NCBI GenBank assembly: GCA_028532985.1
Contig: JANCIK010000011.1
Coordinates: 2,790,001-2,854,000, forward strand
Direction: 5' to 3'
Source of the DNA: Stropharia rugosoannulata
Lineage: Eukaryota; Basidiomycota; Agaricomycetes; Agaricales; Strophariaceae
Length of the DNA stretch: 64,000 nucleotides
The first letter of the stretch is position 1. Every line of letters begins with the position of its first letter. Below are positions 23,041-31,923 of this stretch, piece by piece. Under the pieces are notes generated by a model. That model made no database searches, was not told the DNA's origin, and saw only the letters and a program-made list of their open reading frames with translations. The translations under genes and the position numbers were made by a program.

Positions 23041-26000
23041 CTATGCTCTATATACCAGCTTTTGAATTCGTACTCGGTTCCATATAGATAGAAAAACCTT
23101 TGTCACTCCCATGGCTCTCTCCTGCCCCATGTAACCAATAGACTTTCGTACGCGCGAGAGACCTTGATTTCCACACTCCCCTGCACTTGGATTAACTTTG
23201 AGCAGGCTAGGTGATGAAACCTTGTACGTCTTGAGGAAGCAGGCAGATGCGCATTTTGTATGGTCAGCAGCATGAAAGTCGTCGATGACAAAAAGTGTGT
23301 TTTGAAAGAATGCCGGCTCTCTGAGCATACAGTATGGCTGTAGCTCGCAGGCAAAATCGTACACGACAACTTCTGGTGCCTTGGTCCACCGTGTATACAT
23401 TGCTGAGAAAACATCGTTCCTACCTTCCCCAACTGGGATGCAGTGAAAGCCATAGGCAATGCTGTGTGTGCACCAGCACACCATAATACCGCCCGTAAGT
23501 CTTTTGGGACTGTATGTCGAGTAATACTTGCGACAGCCATCTTTTCTGTCTGATGTACTGTCTTTGACCCCTTCTTTCAGTGACGGATACGAGGGTCTAT
23601 GCCGAACTTGAGGCATAGTGTAAAGGCATCCTGTCTTATTGTTTTATAATATAATATAATCAGGAAGCGTTCAAGGAAGAGCACAATATCTTACCTTCCT
23701 CCAATCAGCATCTCCAGCTTGATCTGTCGATCCAGGCTCCATTGTTTTGTGGACAATAAGCTGTCGCCGTACCGACTCTCCACGGACATAAAGCCAGCGA
23801 CAAAGAGAAAGTGTCTCTTGGGAAACCAGGCCTTGGTTATCCAGCTCGTATTCTAAAAGATGATAGAGACTGGGAACATAGATCAGCTTGGAGGAAGTTT
23901 CATAGCATGGTGATTCAAGGAAACGGAGTAGTAGGGGAAGGGTGCGACCATTCATCATCTGCACAGCGTTCTCATCAGCTGCGATCTTATCGAAGATAAG
24001 CATTGAATTCTCATGTATAGTTGAAAATGTACCTGTAGCATCAACGACTTATATACAAGAGGTGCGTTATGACCGCCGAGTACAACCTCAGTACCAAAAT
24101 GCTTCTTGAAGAAGATACCAAGCGAGCTGTCTATATTGGATAAGTCAGCGATTAGTCCAGGTATTAATTTGAATCGGTGTTTCATATCCTCCTTCTGCCT
24201 CAAAAGTGCGCGTCTTCTGATATCCCGGGCTTCCTCCGAATCACTATCTGAGTTTTCCGACTCGTAATCCTGCGCAAGGGAGTCTGAACCTCCTGCCAGA
24301 GGTGGGCCGTTAATGACTTGACGAAGGCGCCTTCGGAGGTCCCTATCAGGAATGCATTGGGATCCCTTAATGCGCACTGTTTCAGGATAGACAGGGGACA
24401 ATGAGGTGATTGTTGTCGGAGGTGCCAAAGAAGCCAGGGTTTTTTTTCTATTGAAAGAAATGGAAACACCGTCCCATATCACGGTGGAGGGAGATGGTCC
24501 GCATCTAGGGCATACCATATCATTCCCAAAGTCGATAAGCTTTGCATAAGAGAACCAGACGTCTCTAAACCTCTTCTGGTCAACAAAACGCTGAGGGGGT
24601 GATTGTATAGCGTATCGCCTAAATATAACGGTGACCCATGCTGTAAAAGGTGTCTCAGATGTTGAAAATGCGCTGATATAGTCGTTTAGCACATCATGAG
24701 TGACTACAATGTTGTTATTGAAGTTGAAAAGACCTAGATCTCCGCAGTCAGGCCCAATACGAGCTAGGCGACACCCAGGGCACCTCTGAACTTCAATAGT
24801 TGCTTCCCAGGATCGTACAAGACCATATATGGTGCATTTTTTAGTCTCTGTCAGAGCTTCTGGAGAATACATATGGCGAGGATGCTGACAGTTACATGAA
24901 GAGGTTGTAGAGAGTTTAAGCGACATTTGACTATAGTCGAGATTGCCTGGTCGTATCTTGGGCGAATCAGAACTAATTTCGGCCCATTTTGGAGGGGGGA
25001 CAGCAATATATGACGTCGCTGAGTCCGTGAGGTCTATGCCACTTGAGGAGCGCTGAACCCTCCTTGCTATACAGTAAATAGTGAGTAAGGGGTAAAGAAT
25101 CACGAGTCATGGATTACCTTCAATATGAGGTAGCAGCCGAATGTTACTATCTGACAGTCCGTCCTTTCTAGTGTGATTTAAGGTGCGTCTAGCTAGAGAA
25201 ATATGGGGCACATCTGCGCAGAGTCGAGCATACATTTCCATGTCCCGGTCCCATCGTCCTTTCCCGTATACTCAACAACCGTCGAATTCTTGATTGTAGC
25301 ATCGCGTGGAGGGGGAACCGAAACATAGTTTATGTACTGCTCACTAGCGCCTTCACCCCATGGATACCGTGATATGATTTTTGGACTTTGATGATTTACT
25401 GAGGAGGAACATGTCAATTGTGTGCATTTAACTAATGAAGTAAAGCTCACAAGGCATGCCATCGATGTCAGGGAAAAAAATCTCCCCGTGCTCGCGGATA
25501 AACCGTGCATGAAAACAGGACGACGTCTGCTTTGAGTCTGGGCATAGGCACACAATGACGCCCTCTTTGTTGTCCTTCAAGTCCGCATGAATATGATACC
25601 AGAAGTTCTATTTTATCAGATTAGAATATGTCATGTACTAGTAGCGCTCAGGAACTCCATTGACGTACAGAAGCTTCGCCTCTCTGACGATTCCATCCAC
25701 TAGCCACAAATGTCTTCTTTGACAGTTGATAGAAGGCCAGACTTCCACTAATGACCGCATCGAAAAACTGTTCGTATGTGTCCAACAACCATCTGTCAGA
25801 CTCTGCTTCAGGGGGAACGGGGAGGTTTTCAGTATCTGGGAAGGAGTCTCCAAGATCCGCGGCACGTTTTGAGTCTCAATTTCTTGCATGTCATGATCGT
25901 CAAAACATGTTTTGTTGGCAGCCATTGTGTCGTTGTCTGCATCTTGGTCGTCCTTAGAGCTTGAACCTGAAACCTGTGTTGTAGATAGACCAAGATCCAA

Positions 26001-26225
26001 TTCTTGGCTTATATATGTGCTATTTTCTGTGAAGGATGTAGGTAGTAGGACTCTGGGACGCTTAGTACGACTTCCCGTAGTTTGGGTGGGTTTCTTGTTT
26101 GGACGACGACGTCTTCGAGCTGGAGTTGGTAGTAGTAAACGGGTTTGAATGTGATCAAACGATATGTCCTCAGTAGTGGATGAGTATACATTTGGAAGTG
26201 TAATTAGGTCGGTTGAATACTCCAT
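23041..26225 (-). CDS. CxC-containing KDZ transposase
   Basis: Minus-strand gene from ATG 26225 (MEYSTDLITLPNVYS) to the stop near 23041. Order: a basic RRRRRPNKKPTQTTGSRTKR tract; a Cys/His block CLCPDSKQTSSCFH; PPPKWAEIS; the cysteine cluster SCNCQHPRH...RCPGC; MVCPRCGPSPSTVIWDGVS, typical of CxC5-type clusters joined to KDZ transposases; a charged linker; then the RNase-H-fold core GGIMVCWCTHSIAYGFHCIP, VVYDFACELQPYC, VIDDFHAADHTKC and SAGECGNQGLSRVRKSIGYM. Candidate acidic residues are the D of YDFAC, the D of DDFHA and the E of GEC. Introns at 25.4, 25.1, 24.0 and 23.6 kb splice in frame. The first junction (25607-25680) does not resolve with a standard donor, so a one-base defect is possible. 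It should mobilise the surrounding element. Confidence 0.8.
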
Positions 26226-26681
26226 TGTGGTGAAGAGATTGTAGCTAGCGCGTCTGTTTGGGGGCCGGGTGTTGTAAATTGTTACATAAGTGTGTCACTG
26301 CATAATTACACCATTGGGCTCTTATACAGTTCCACACTACCGTGGTATGTGAGATCAGTACATTGCTACCATCAATAATGTGTTGCACAACAGTGGTGTC
26401 ACACATTCAATATGTGCACTGTGGGTCGATACTGCAATGTGGGACCTGATTACAATATAATATCTCACGGTCTGATAGGCTGTTGCTGCACTGTGGATAA
26501 ACACAGTAAAATACTGTCACAGTATCTCACATCAATCGACTGTGAGGGGACACAGTGGGTGTGTCCAATTGGTGTCCAATATACCACCGAGCTGTATCGC
26601 ATGGATGGTCCATGTACCAGGTGATCGGGGACTGTGTAGAACCATATATAAAGAATACGACTGAACACCGAATGTGGGAAC
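26226..26681. repeat. Subterminal-type CACTGTG motifs, right inner block
   Basis: About 450 bp upstream of the transposase start and of cargo protein B. Motifs include TTCCACACTACCGTGGTATGTGAG, CACAACAGTGGTGTCACAC, GCACTGTGGGTC, GCACTGTGGATAAACACAGT and CACAGTATCTCACA. They probably overlap the divergent promoters of both genes, so they may serve regulation as well as transposition. No gene is supported. Confidence 0.55.
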
Positions 26682-27264
26682 ATGGCACAGTTGAATGTTG
26701 TGATCGGGGCGAAAACTACTACAAGGGCCCAATACCTACCACCAAGCTCAGAGATTTGTGGAAACCCTAGCTGCAGGAGCGATCGTTGTCGTTCATGTGG
26801 CTATGTTCCGCTATATATTTACCAAGGGGTAAGCCTCGAGTTTGACTATTGATCGCTGTGCTTCTAAATCCACTTCACATCCTTTCTATTAGAGCGGCAA
26901 ACAACGCCCACTTTACTGGCTAGCCCGCCTTCAAGATGGTCGATTCTGTTACAATTTGGATTCTGCGCTGCGCCACCTCACTTCGCCCGACTCTCAGACA
27001 TTCATGATGTATGTTTGTTACGCAGAGAGTCCCTGGAAGCCGTTCTCTCCCACCTTACCATACACCTTTACCCCGAGCAAGTGCCCCGTCATTCTACGTC
27101 CCAACGCAATGCGGGATAGCGACTGTGTCGGAATCGGCTTACTTATCAAGAAGATCCACGCGCACTTCTCATGGTGTCCCATACCCGCTGTGTACATGCA
27201 AGATGATCTGGGAGGGGACACAGATGATGAGCCGGGTAGTGAGAACAAGTCGGGGTCAGAGTAG
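26682..27264 (+). CDS. Small Cys-containing cargo protein B, 172 aa
   Basis: Two exons, 26682-26828 and 26893-27264, joined at phase 0. ATG 26682 (MAQLNVVIGAKTTTR) lies in frame with the cysteine knuckle ICGNPSCRSDRCRSCGY and with VPLYIYQG at the junction. Exon 2 begins SGKQRPLYWLARLQDGRFCY and contains RDSDCVGIGLLIKKIHAHFS, CPIPAVYM and an acidic tail. It is paralogous to the protein at 22091-22618 in order, spacing and intron position, but has more cysteines in the knuckle. The two genes bracket the transposase in the same orientation. Function is unknown; a small metal-binding accessory of the transposon is an inference. Confidence 0.75.
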
Positions 27265-28027
27265 TATGTCACCGAAGCTTTAAACACTAGATAGAATCGA
27301 AGTGTATATATAATCTGTTGACTGTTCTGACGGCTCCCATTTTGTAAGATAAAAGTAACAAAGGAAAATCAATATACTTGCTAGACCGGCCAGTGGTGGA
27401 GTGCATGTGGGTGAGCCCGCTATTCCGATGGGCTCACTGTAATATACCACTGTAGTCCGTGCGGCTATAATTTAGATTTCCCTGAACGGTAGTTAGAAAC
27501 ACCGTGAGTTCGGGAGCACTGTGAATTAGAACTGTAGCGTGTCCGCTTTGTCACTGTATAGCACCACTGTGGCGGCCTTTATATACATACACATACTGTG
27601 GTATTTCACGGTGGACCCACACAGTCTGATCAACGCAAGCCGCCGCAACATTGGGCGCACTGTAAGATACTACTGTAGTGTGAGCACAACTGTCCTGTGT
27701 AGTCTACAGTGAGATAATTGACAGGAAGTGCAGTTATGTACTGTTAAGTAATACTGTAGCTGCTTGTCTGTATAATCACAGCTGCGCGGTGAGGGTCACA
27801 GTTCCTTTGCGCAACTGTGTACTAACACTGTGGTATTTTACTGAAAGGGCGCTAGCACACCCGCAGATCCTTTGCGCGACTGTGCAGTAACACAGTGGTA
27901 TTTACACAGTAAAAGCTTATGTAGAAAATGTCCTGTACCGAATATGACTAGGTAGGTCTGACATAACAACAGTAGCTAACATGATATTGCTAATACTTAC
28001 TAAGCTTATTCTTATAAGTTAAACAGA
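27265..28027. repeat. Right subterminal palindrome array
   Basis: No gene is supported. It is packed with motifs of the same family as the left array: CACTGTAATATACCACTGTAGT near 27430, ATAGCACCACTGTGG near 27560, ACTGTGGTATTTCACGGT near 27597, CACTGTAAGATACTACTGTAGT near 27660, ACTGTTAAGTAATACTGTAG near 27740, and two CACTGTGGTATTTAC-like copies near 27835 and 27895. It lies directly inside the right terminal repeat, mirroring the left end. Confidence 0.75.
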
Positions 28028-28085
28028 GCAGGGTGCACATTTGCGACATGCAGGGTGTAAGAACCTACCAATGCAGGGTGCATTA
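28028..28085 (-). repeat. Right terminal inverted repeat, three decamers
   Basis: GCAGGGTGCA at 28028-28037, GCAGGGTGTA at 28050-28059 and GCAGGGTGCA at 28073-28082, followed by TTA. Read on the minus strand, this is TAATGCACCCTGC and matches the left end at 6744 with the same internal spacing. Confidence 0.85.
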
Positions 28086-28182
28086 TGTCGGTATGGTAGC
28101 CCTCCCCTGCCCTTCTTGTAATGACCTGCGTAAGTACATTCTATTCATAAGTCATTTACTACGGCTCATGGTATAATGCCAG

Positions 28183-28500
28183 CTGCACCATTGCATTGCT
28201 GAATGGGAGCTACACGGATTGCAGCCCGCATTCAACATGCGAGGGCTGGCATTTAGCGCTGAAAATTACAGGGGAATATACAATTCATACGTCCGACTTA
28301 TTGGCGCATTGAAAAATAATGATTATCATTGGACACAGTTCCAGTTGCGTCGAGAGGAGTGGGCGAGAAATGGAATGTATGTATCAAGTCTACTCGAGTC
28401 CACTGTCCACTGATATTCTGTTATCTACTTCAGGAGACTTCTCAACAAGTCACGCATTGCCGAGGAGAATCCTTACAACCCCGCTTTGGTTCTTGATTAA
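28183..28500 (+). CDS. DUF6532-type protein, 3' part
   Basis: Two exons, 28183-28376 and 28434-28500, joined across a 57-nt intron (GTATGTATC...CTTCAG). They read LHHCIAEWELHGLQPAFNM, FSAENYRGIYNSYVRLIG and FQLRREEWARNGM, then RLLNKSRIAEENPYNP and end VLD-stop. This is the C-terminal end of the domain whose earlier part stops at 6710. Donor 6711 and acceptor 28182 are both phase 0, giving RAIAL|LHHCIAEW as this family usually reads. Without the insertion the intron would be about 130 nt. A 21-kb intron is far outside fungal norms, so the gene is probably inactive or truncated now. Confidence 0.8.
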
Positions 28501-29240
28501 TCATGTGGCCACTCGGTGTCGCAATTCTCACTTAGGTGTACCATAATATTCCAGTTTGGATCGTCCTATCAATCTCAGCCGTCGTTTCCGTATATTAGCT
28601 CTATTCTAATGTGCTGCCTTTCCTTATCTGGTGTTGATGTCGCCTTCTGCCTTTCGTTTCTCGTGCCACATATGCTTACTTACATATAGCGTGCTAATAC
28701 CCTCCCTCCTATTTACTTTATTCTACATTTACCTAGTTCTATTCATTGCTCTTGGCTATATGTGTTCTACTATACCCTTTTAATACAATTCTTGAAATGT
28801 TTTGTGAATTTTGCTAGTGGGATGAAAGAATATGCTTGCGCTAAGATACACCGTACAATGCATGAACTGGGTATATGTAACTATATACTAGGTATTGGTT
28901 CACTGTACATAGCTCGTAAGCAATGTATAGGATATATATTCTTCTATATCTATTTTTGCAAACACTATTCGTACTTTATCTTATTCTACAGTGCTACACA
29001 TTACTAAACTAACACTAGATAGCGGCTAGACAGTACTATACACTAATTATGCAATACTTAGTAAAGACTGTGATTAATTATGTAACATTAGACAGCTCTA
29101 TGTACAAAGGGGTATACATTAACTAAAATATTATAAAGCTAGATAACAATCACTGTATACTACATAGAATAGGGCTTATGTTATGGAGTATAAAATACTT
29201 AAGAACCCATGCTATGGAATTATGTTACTACACATTGCTA
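28501..29240. other. AT-rich stretch without a gene
   Basis: About 700 bp after the DUF6532-type stop. From about 28740 the sequence becomes markedly AT-rich with many TATA, TAGCTAG and ACTATACA runs, unlike its neighbours. The open frame at 28762-29007 is composition-driven. The stretch runs directly into the CHAT remnant and probably replaced its upstream part. Confidence 0.5.
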
Positions 29241-29243
29241 TAT

Positions 29244-29527
29244 TATGCTGTATAGCAAGTTCCAGATTTGCTGATGTTGCTGCTGGTATGCTCGCATCTG
29301 GCTATCGTGGAGTGGTTGGTACTATGTGGAGCATTTCCGATCACTATGGGCCAGATTTTGCCAAGTACTTCTATCAGTATCTGCTCAACAACATGGGGAC
29401 ATGTGGATTAGACAGCACTCGCGCCGCCTATGCCTTGGATGATGCCACAAGGAGAGTTCGAGAGAAACTTGGAGATAATGAATCTTCACTCTTGACCTGG
29501 GTGCCGTATGTGCATTTTGGCTACTGA
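29244..29527 (+). pseudogene. CHAT-domain C-terminal remnant
   Basis: The frame reads ASSRFADVAAGMLASGYRG, VVGTMWSISDHYGPDFAKYF and then DDATRRVREKLGDNES...LTWVPYVHFGY-stop. This is the C-terminal third of the CHAT domain, a caspase-like fold widespread in Agaricomycete TPR-CHAT and other repeat proteins (GYRGVVGTMWSI and WVPYVHFG are hallmark blocks). The upstream part with the catalytic His and Cys is missing; the frame instead opens into AT-rich DNA from 29183. With no plausible start or promoter it is most likely a truncated copy. Confidence 0.75.
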
Positions 29528-29692
29528 TCTTTATGTGCTAATATCATTAGTATTCATTTTCATATTTAGTATGCTTGTAATGAGAGTCTTGAGTTTAGTT
29601 TAATTTGAATGTTATGAAGGGCGGTCAGATCACATAAGCATAAGCGTGATCTTGGACTTTAGGGCCGTTCAAAATGAACCGTAAAGTATGGG

Positions 29693-29775
29693 AAACCGGA
29701 TGGCACGTCAAATCTCTGCGAGAAAGTCCGGTCCCTCATCGAGGTTCATAGAGGTGCCGGTCATCGGTCTAGATG
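29693..29775 (-). repeat. Dispersed repeat, copy 1
   Basis: The minus strand reads TAGACCGATGACCGG...CTCTATGAACCTCGAT...ACCGGACTTT...CGCAGAGA. The same blocks in the same order lie on the plus strand at 57515-57590. The two copies are ~28 kb apart in opposite orientation, so this is a dispersed repeat, probably part of a transposon end. Confidence 0.65.
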
Positions 29776-30035
29776 CGGCTAACACGCACTGTTGGATGCA
29801 CGTGCACACGGTTCCGAGCAAGGCATTCCTCCAAGTCCAACTGTTGTCCATCAGAATCTACTCCAAAGAAATCACTGATTTCCCTATTTATGTACATTCA
29901 ATTTATCTTAAAGGATATGAACAGATTTGATTATGTTCCAGGTATAGCCAGGTAGCCTGAATACATATTCAAAGACTGGAATAGGTTTCTCCGTAGTAAT
30001 CATACAGCAAAAGAACTGGATAGATTTGAATGATG

Positions 30036-30854
30036 TCAATTGTCACTTGGCTCCACAGTAGCTCCAACCCTGATGCGCGCTGTTCTCCGTAAAAATATAC
30101 CTTTCCGTTCATCACAGAAAGAAATTATATGCATAAATGTGTATATTTCCAAGTCTGTGTCATGGAGGACAACAGGCTCACTTCCTTGACTGAGGTTTTG
30201 TATCCTGGTTATACATTGTTGAATTAGACGGATGTATTCTTTCTTCATAAGTAAGACGGTGTTTTCCAAATGTTTTCATTATTCTTGGATCTATCAACGT
30301 TCACTGATATCCGGGAGCAGGTAAATGGGCAGCCCGGGCTATGATGCGTAGCAAATATATCTAATCCAATAAGCTAAGTACACCCACTGTGAAACACCCA
30401 GCAATGATATTTCAACTCGAGCTCAAACACCTGACAATGAACTACTGTGATTTGAACTCTTCTATCATAGAAGGTTTGCAGAATATTGAAGCGATGCCAT
30501 TGAAGTGTTGTCAACTCAAGCCGTTGGTCCATGAGAAAAACTAGTTTACAGATGTCGAACTCTGTTGATCTATACTGAATCTTATATTTGCAGTCGGACT
30601 AATCGCCACGGTGTATAACATGTTTTGGAGATTAGGTTGAGAGAGTTGTTTCTCTATACGGTTTCTCCATTAGCGCCTATTTCATTTATAGATTTCCACT
30701 GATGCTGGTAGCAGGGAATTCCGCAATTAGAGGAAACACAACGCGCAATTTTGATTGAATGAGGGCTATACATGATGGCCAATTTTGTTGGGAGGTACAG
30801 TATCGGAATAGTGGCGGAAGGGCGTCCATCGTGACGTTCATTCAAACGATGCAA
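30036..30854 (-). CDS. Hypothetical minus-strand gene, partial model
   Basis: An exon from ATG 30854 (MHRLNERHDGRPSATIPI) ends near 30655 and splices through a ~75-nt intron to IQYRSTEFDICKLVFLMDQR followed by LELTTLQWHRFNILQTF. That exon either ends at a nearby stop (YICYAS) or continues to the separate coding-like stretch at 30110-30265 (KKEYIRLIQQCITRIQNLSQ ... EIYTFMHIISFCDERKG). The link between the two parts could not be settled, because a TGA lies just upstream of the second one. The family is not recognised. It could be two fragments of one damaged gene. Confidence 0.35.
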
Positions 30855-30946
30855 CCGACCCGTTTATTGTAACAGTGTTTGATTGCCATTAGTAATGTAA
30901 ACATCCTATGGTGCCGGATACAAGCTTAGATCGCAGCTGCCTGAGG

Positions 30947-30956
30947 GATATAAAGG
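30947..30956 (+). promoter_or_regulatory. TATA box of the secreted repeat protein gene
   Basis: GATATAAAGG lies about 190 bp upstream of the ATG at 31139, in a compact intergenic region, with a C/T-rich leader between them. Position and sequence fit a fungal TATA element. Confidence 0.45.
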
Positions 30957-31138
30957 CTTCCCAAAACACCCATGGTCGAACAGAAAAGAGCCTGGTGCAT
31001 CTTTCTTCACACTCAAAACTCAGTACAAACGTGAATCCTTTCTTACTCATTCTGTGCCACGCTGACGTTGGAATTATTATCTTCAGGAATAGGCCGGTCC
31101 TATCCCAAATTCAAATTAATCAAACTTTTATTCTCAAC

Positions 31139-31923
31139 ATGAAACTCACCTCCACCTTTATCCTGACTGCTTTGGTTGCCCTCCGTGCGACTGGTGTTTC
31201 CGCACTTCCCTTCGTACGTGTCTACAGCCTTGCTATGAATATTTTTACTCAAAGCATTATCAGACATACACCGACGCCGCATTGGATGCTCGTAATGTCG
31301 CACCGTCTTACGATGACATACTCGACGCCCGCTCATACGCAAATAAGTTCCATAACGAGCAGACCGCTATGTATAGAGAGGGCGCCCAAATCAGGGCACA
31401 AGAGCACCGCCTCCACCAGCAACATCGAGATGTTTCTTTGCAGGAGCAGATTCACAAGGATCACCGCGCACTTCGGACAGGCAATGCATTCGGACCTCGC
31501 GAGTTCGACGAGCTGGAAGCTCGCTCCAGGTTCGGCTACAAGGTGGGCCAGGAGGAAAGCACAATGCACAGAGAGGTCGCACACATCAAGGCGCAAGAGC
31601 GCCAGCTGCATGCTCAGCACAGGGATGTCTCTCTGCAGCAGAATATTCACAAGGACCGTCAGGCACTCAGGTCACAGAATGCATTTGTCCGCCGCATGTA
31701 TGACGACCTGGAGGCTCGCTCAAGATTCGGAAATCAAGTCACTGGGGAGGACGCTACCATGAACAGGGAGGCTGCTGGTATCAAGGCCAAGGAACACCGA
31801 CTCCACCAGCAACGGAAGGATGTCTCGCTCCAGGAGCAAATCCACAAAGACCGTCATGCGCTCCACGGTAATAACGCATTCGGCCCTCGCGAGTTGGATT
31901 CTGAGGTACTTGAGACCCTCTAA
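31139..31923 (+). CDS. Secreted protein with ~65-residue repeats, 244 aa
   Basis: Exon 1, 31139-31213, encodes a signal peptide (MKLTSTFILTALVALRATGV, cut probably after VSA). A 50-nt intron leads to exon 2, 31264-31923. The mature chain has three copies of a unit of about 65 residues and the start of a fourth. Each unit begins with D(D/E)LEARSRFG or DDILDARSYA, then MxREx...IKAQEHRLHQQ, RDVSLQEQIHKDRxAL and N-A-F-GPRE. It is rich in His, Gln and Arg and has no cysteine in the mature part. A secreted tandem-repeat protein of this size could be a wall-associated or effector-like protein. The family name is unknown to me; the gene model is sound. Confidence 0.75.

Larger units (their letters stand above)
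6744..28085. mobile_element. Giant KDZ-type DNA transposon with cargo, 21.3 kb
   Basis: The outer ends are inverted repeats. The left end begins TAATACACCCTGC and the right end, reverse-complemented, begins TAATGCACCCTGC. Each end carries three TACACCCTGC-type decamers. On the left they start at 6747, 6770 and 6792; on the right their outer edges are at 28082, 28059 and 28037, so both ends use spacings of 23 and 22 bp. Inside lie arrays of CACTGTGGTATACCAC-like palindromes and a KDZ transposase gene at 23041-26225. The insertion splits one intron of a DUF6532-type gene. No clean target duplication is seen: ATGTAACT on the left faces ATGTCGGT on the right, matching at 5 of 8 positions. KDZ elements of Agaricomycetes are known to be large and to carry genes; this cargo set is unfamiliar to me. 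Confidence 0.8.
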
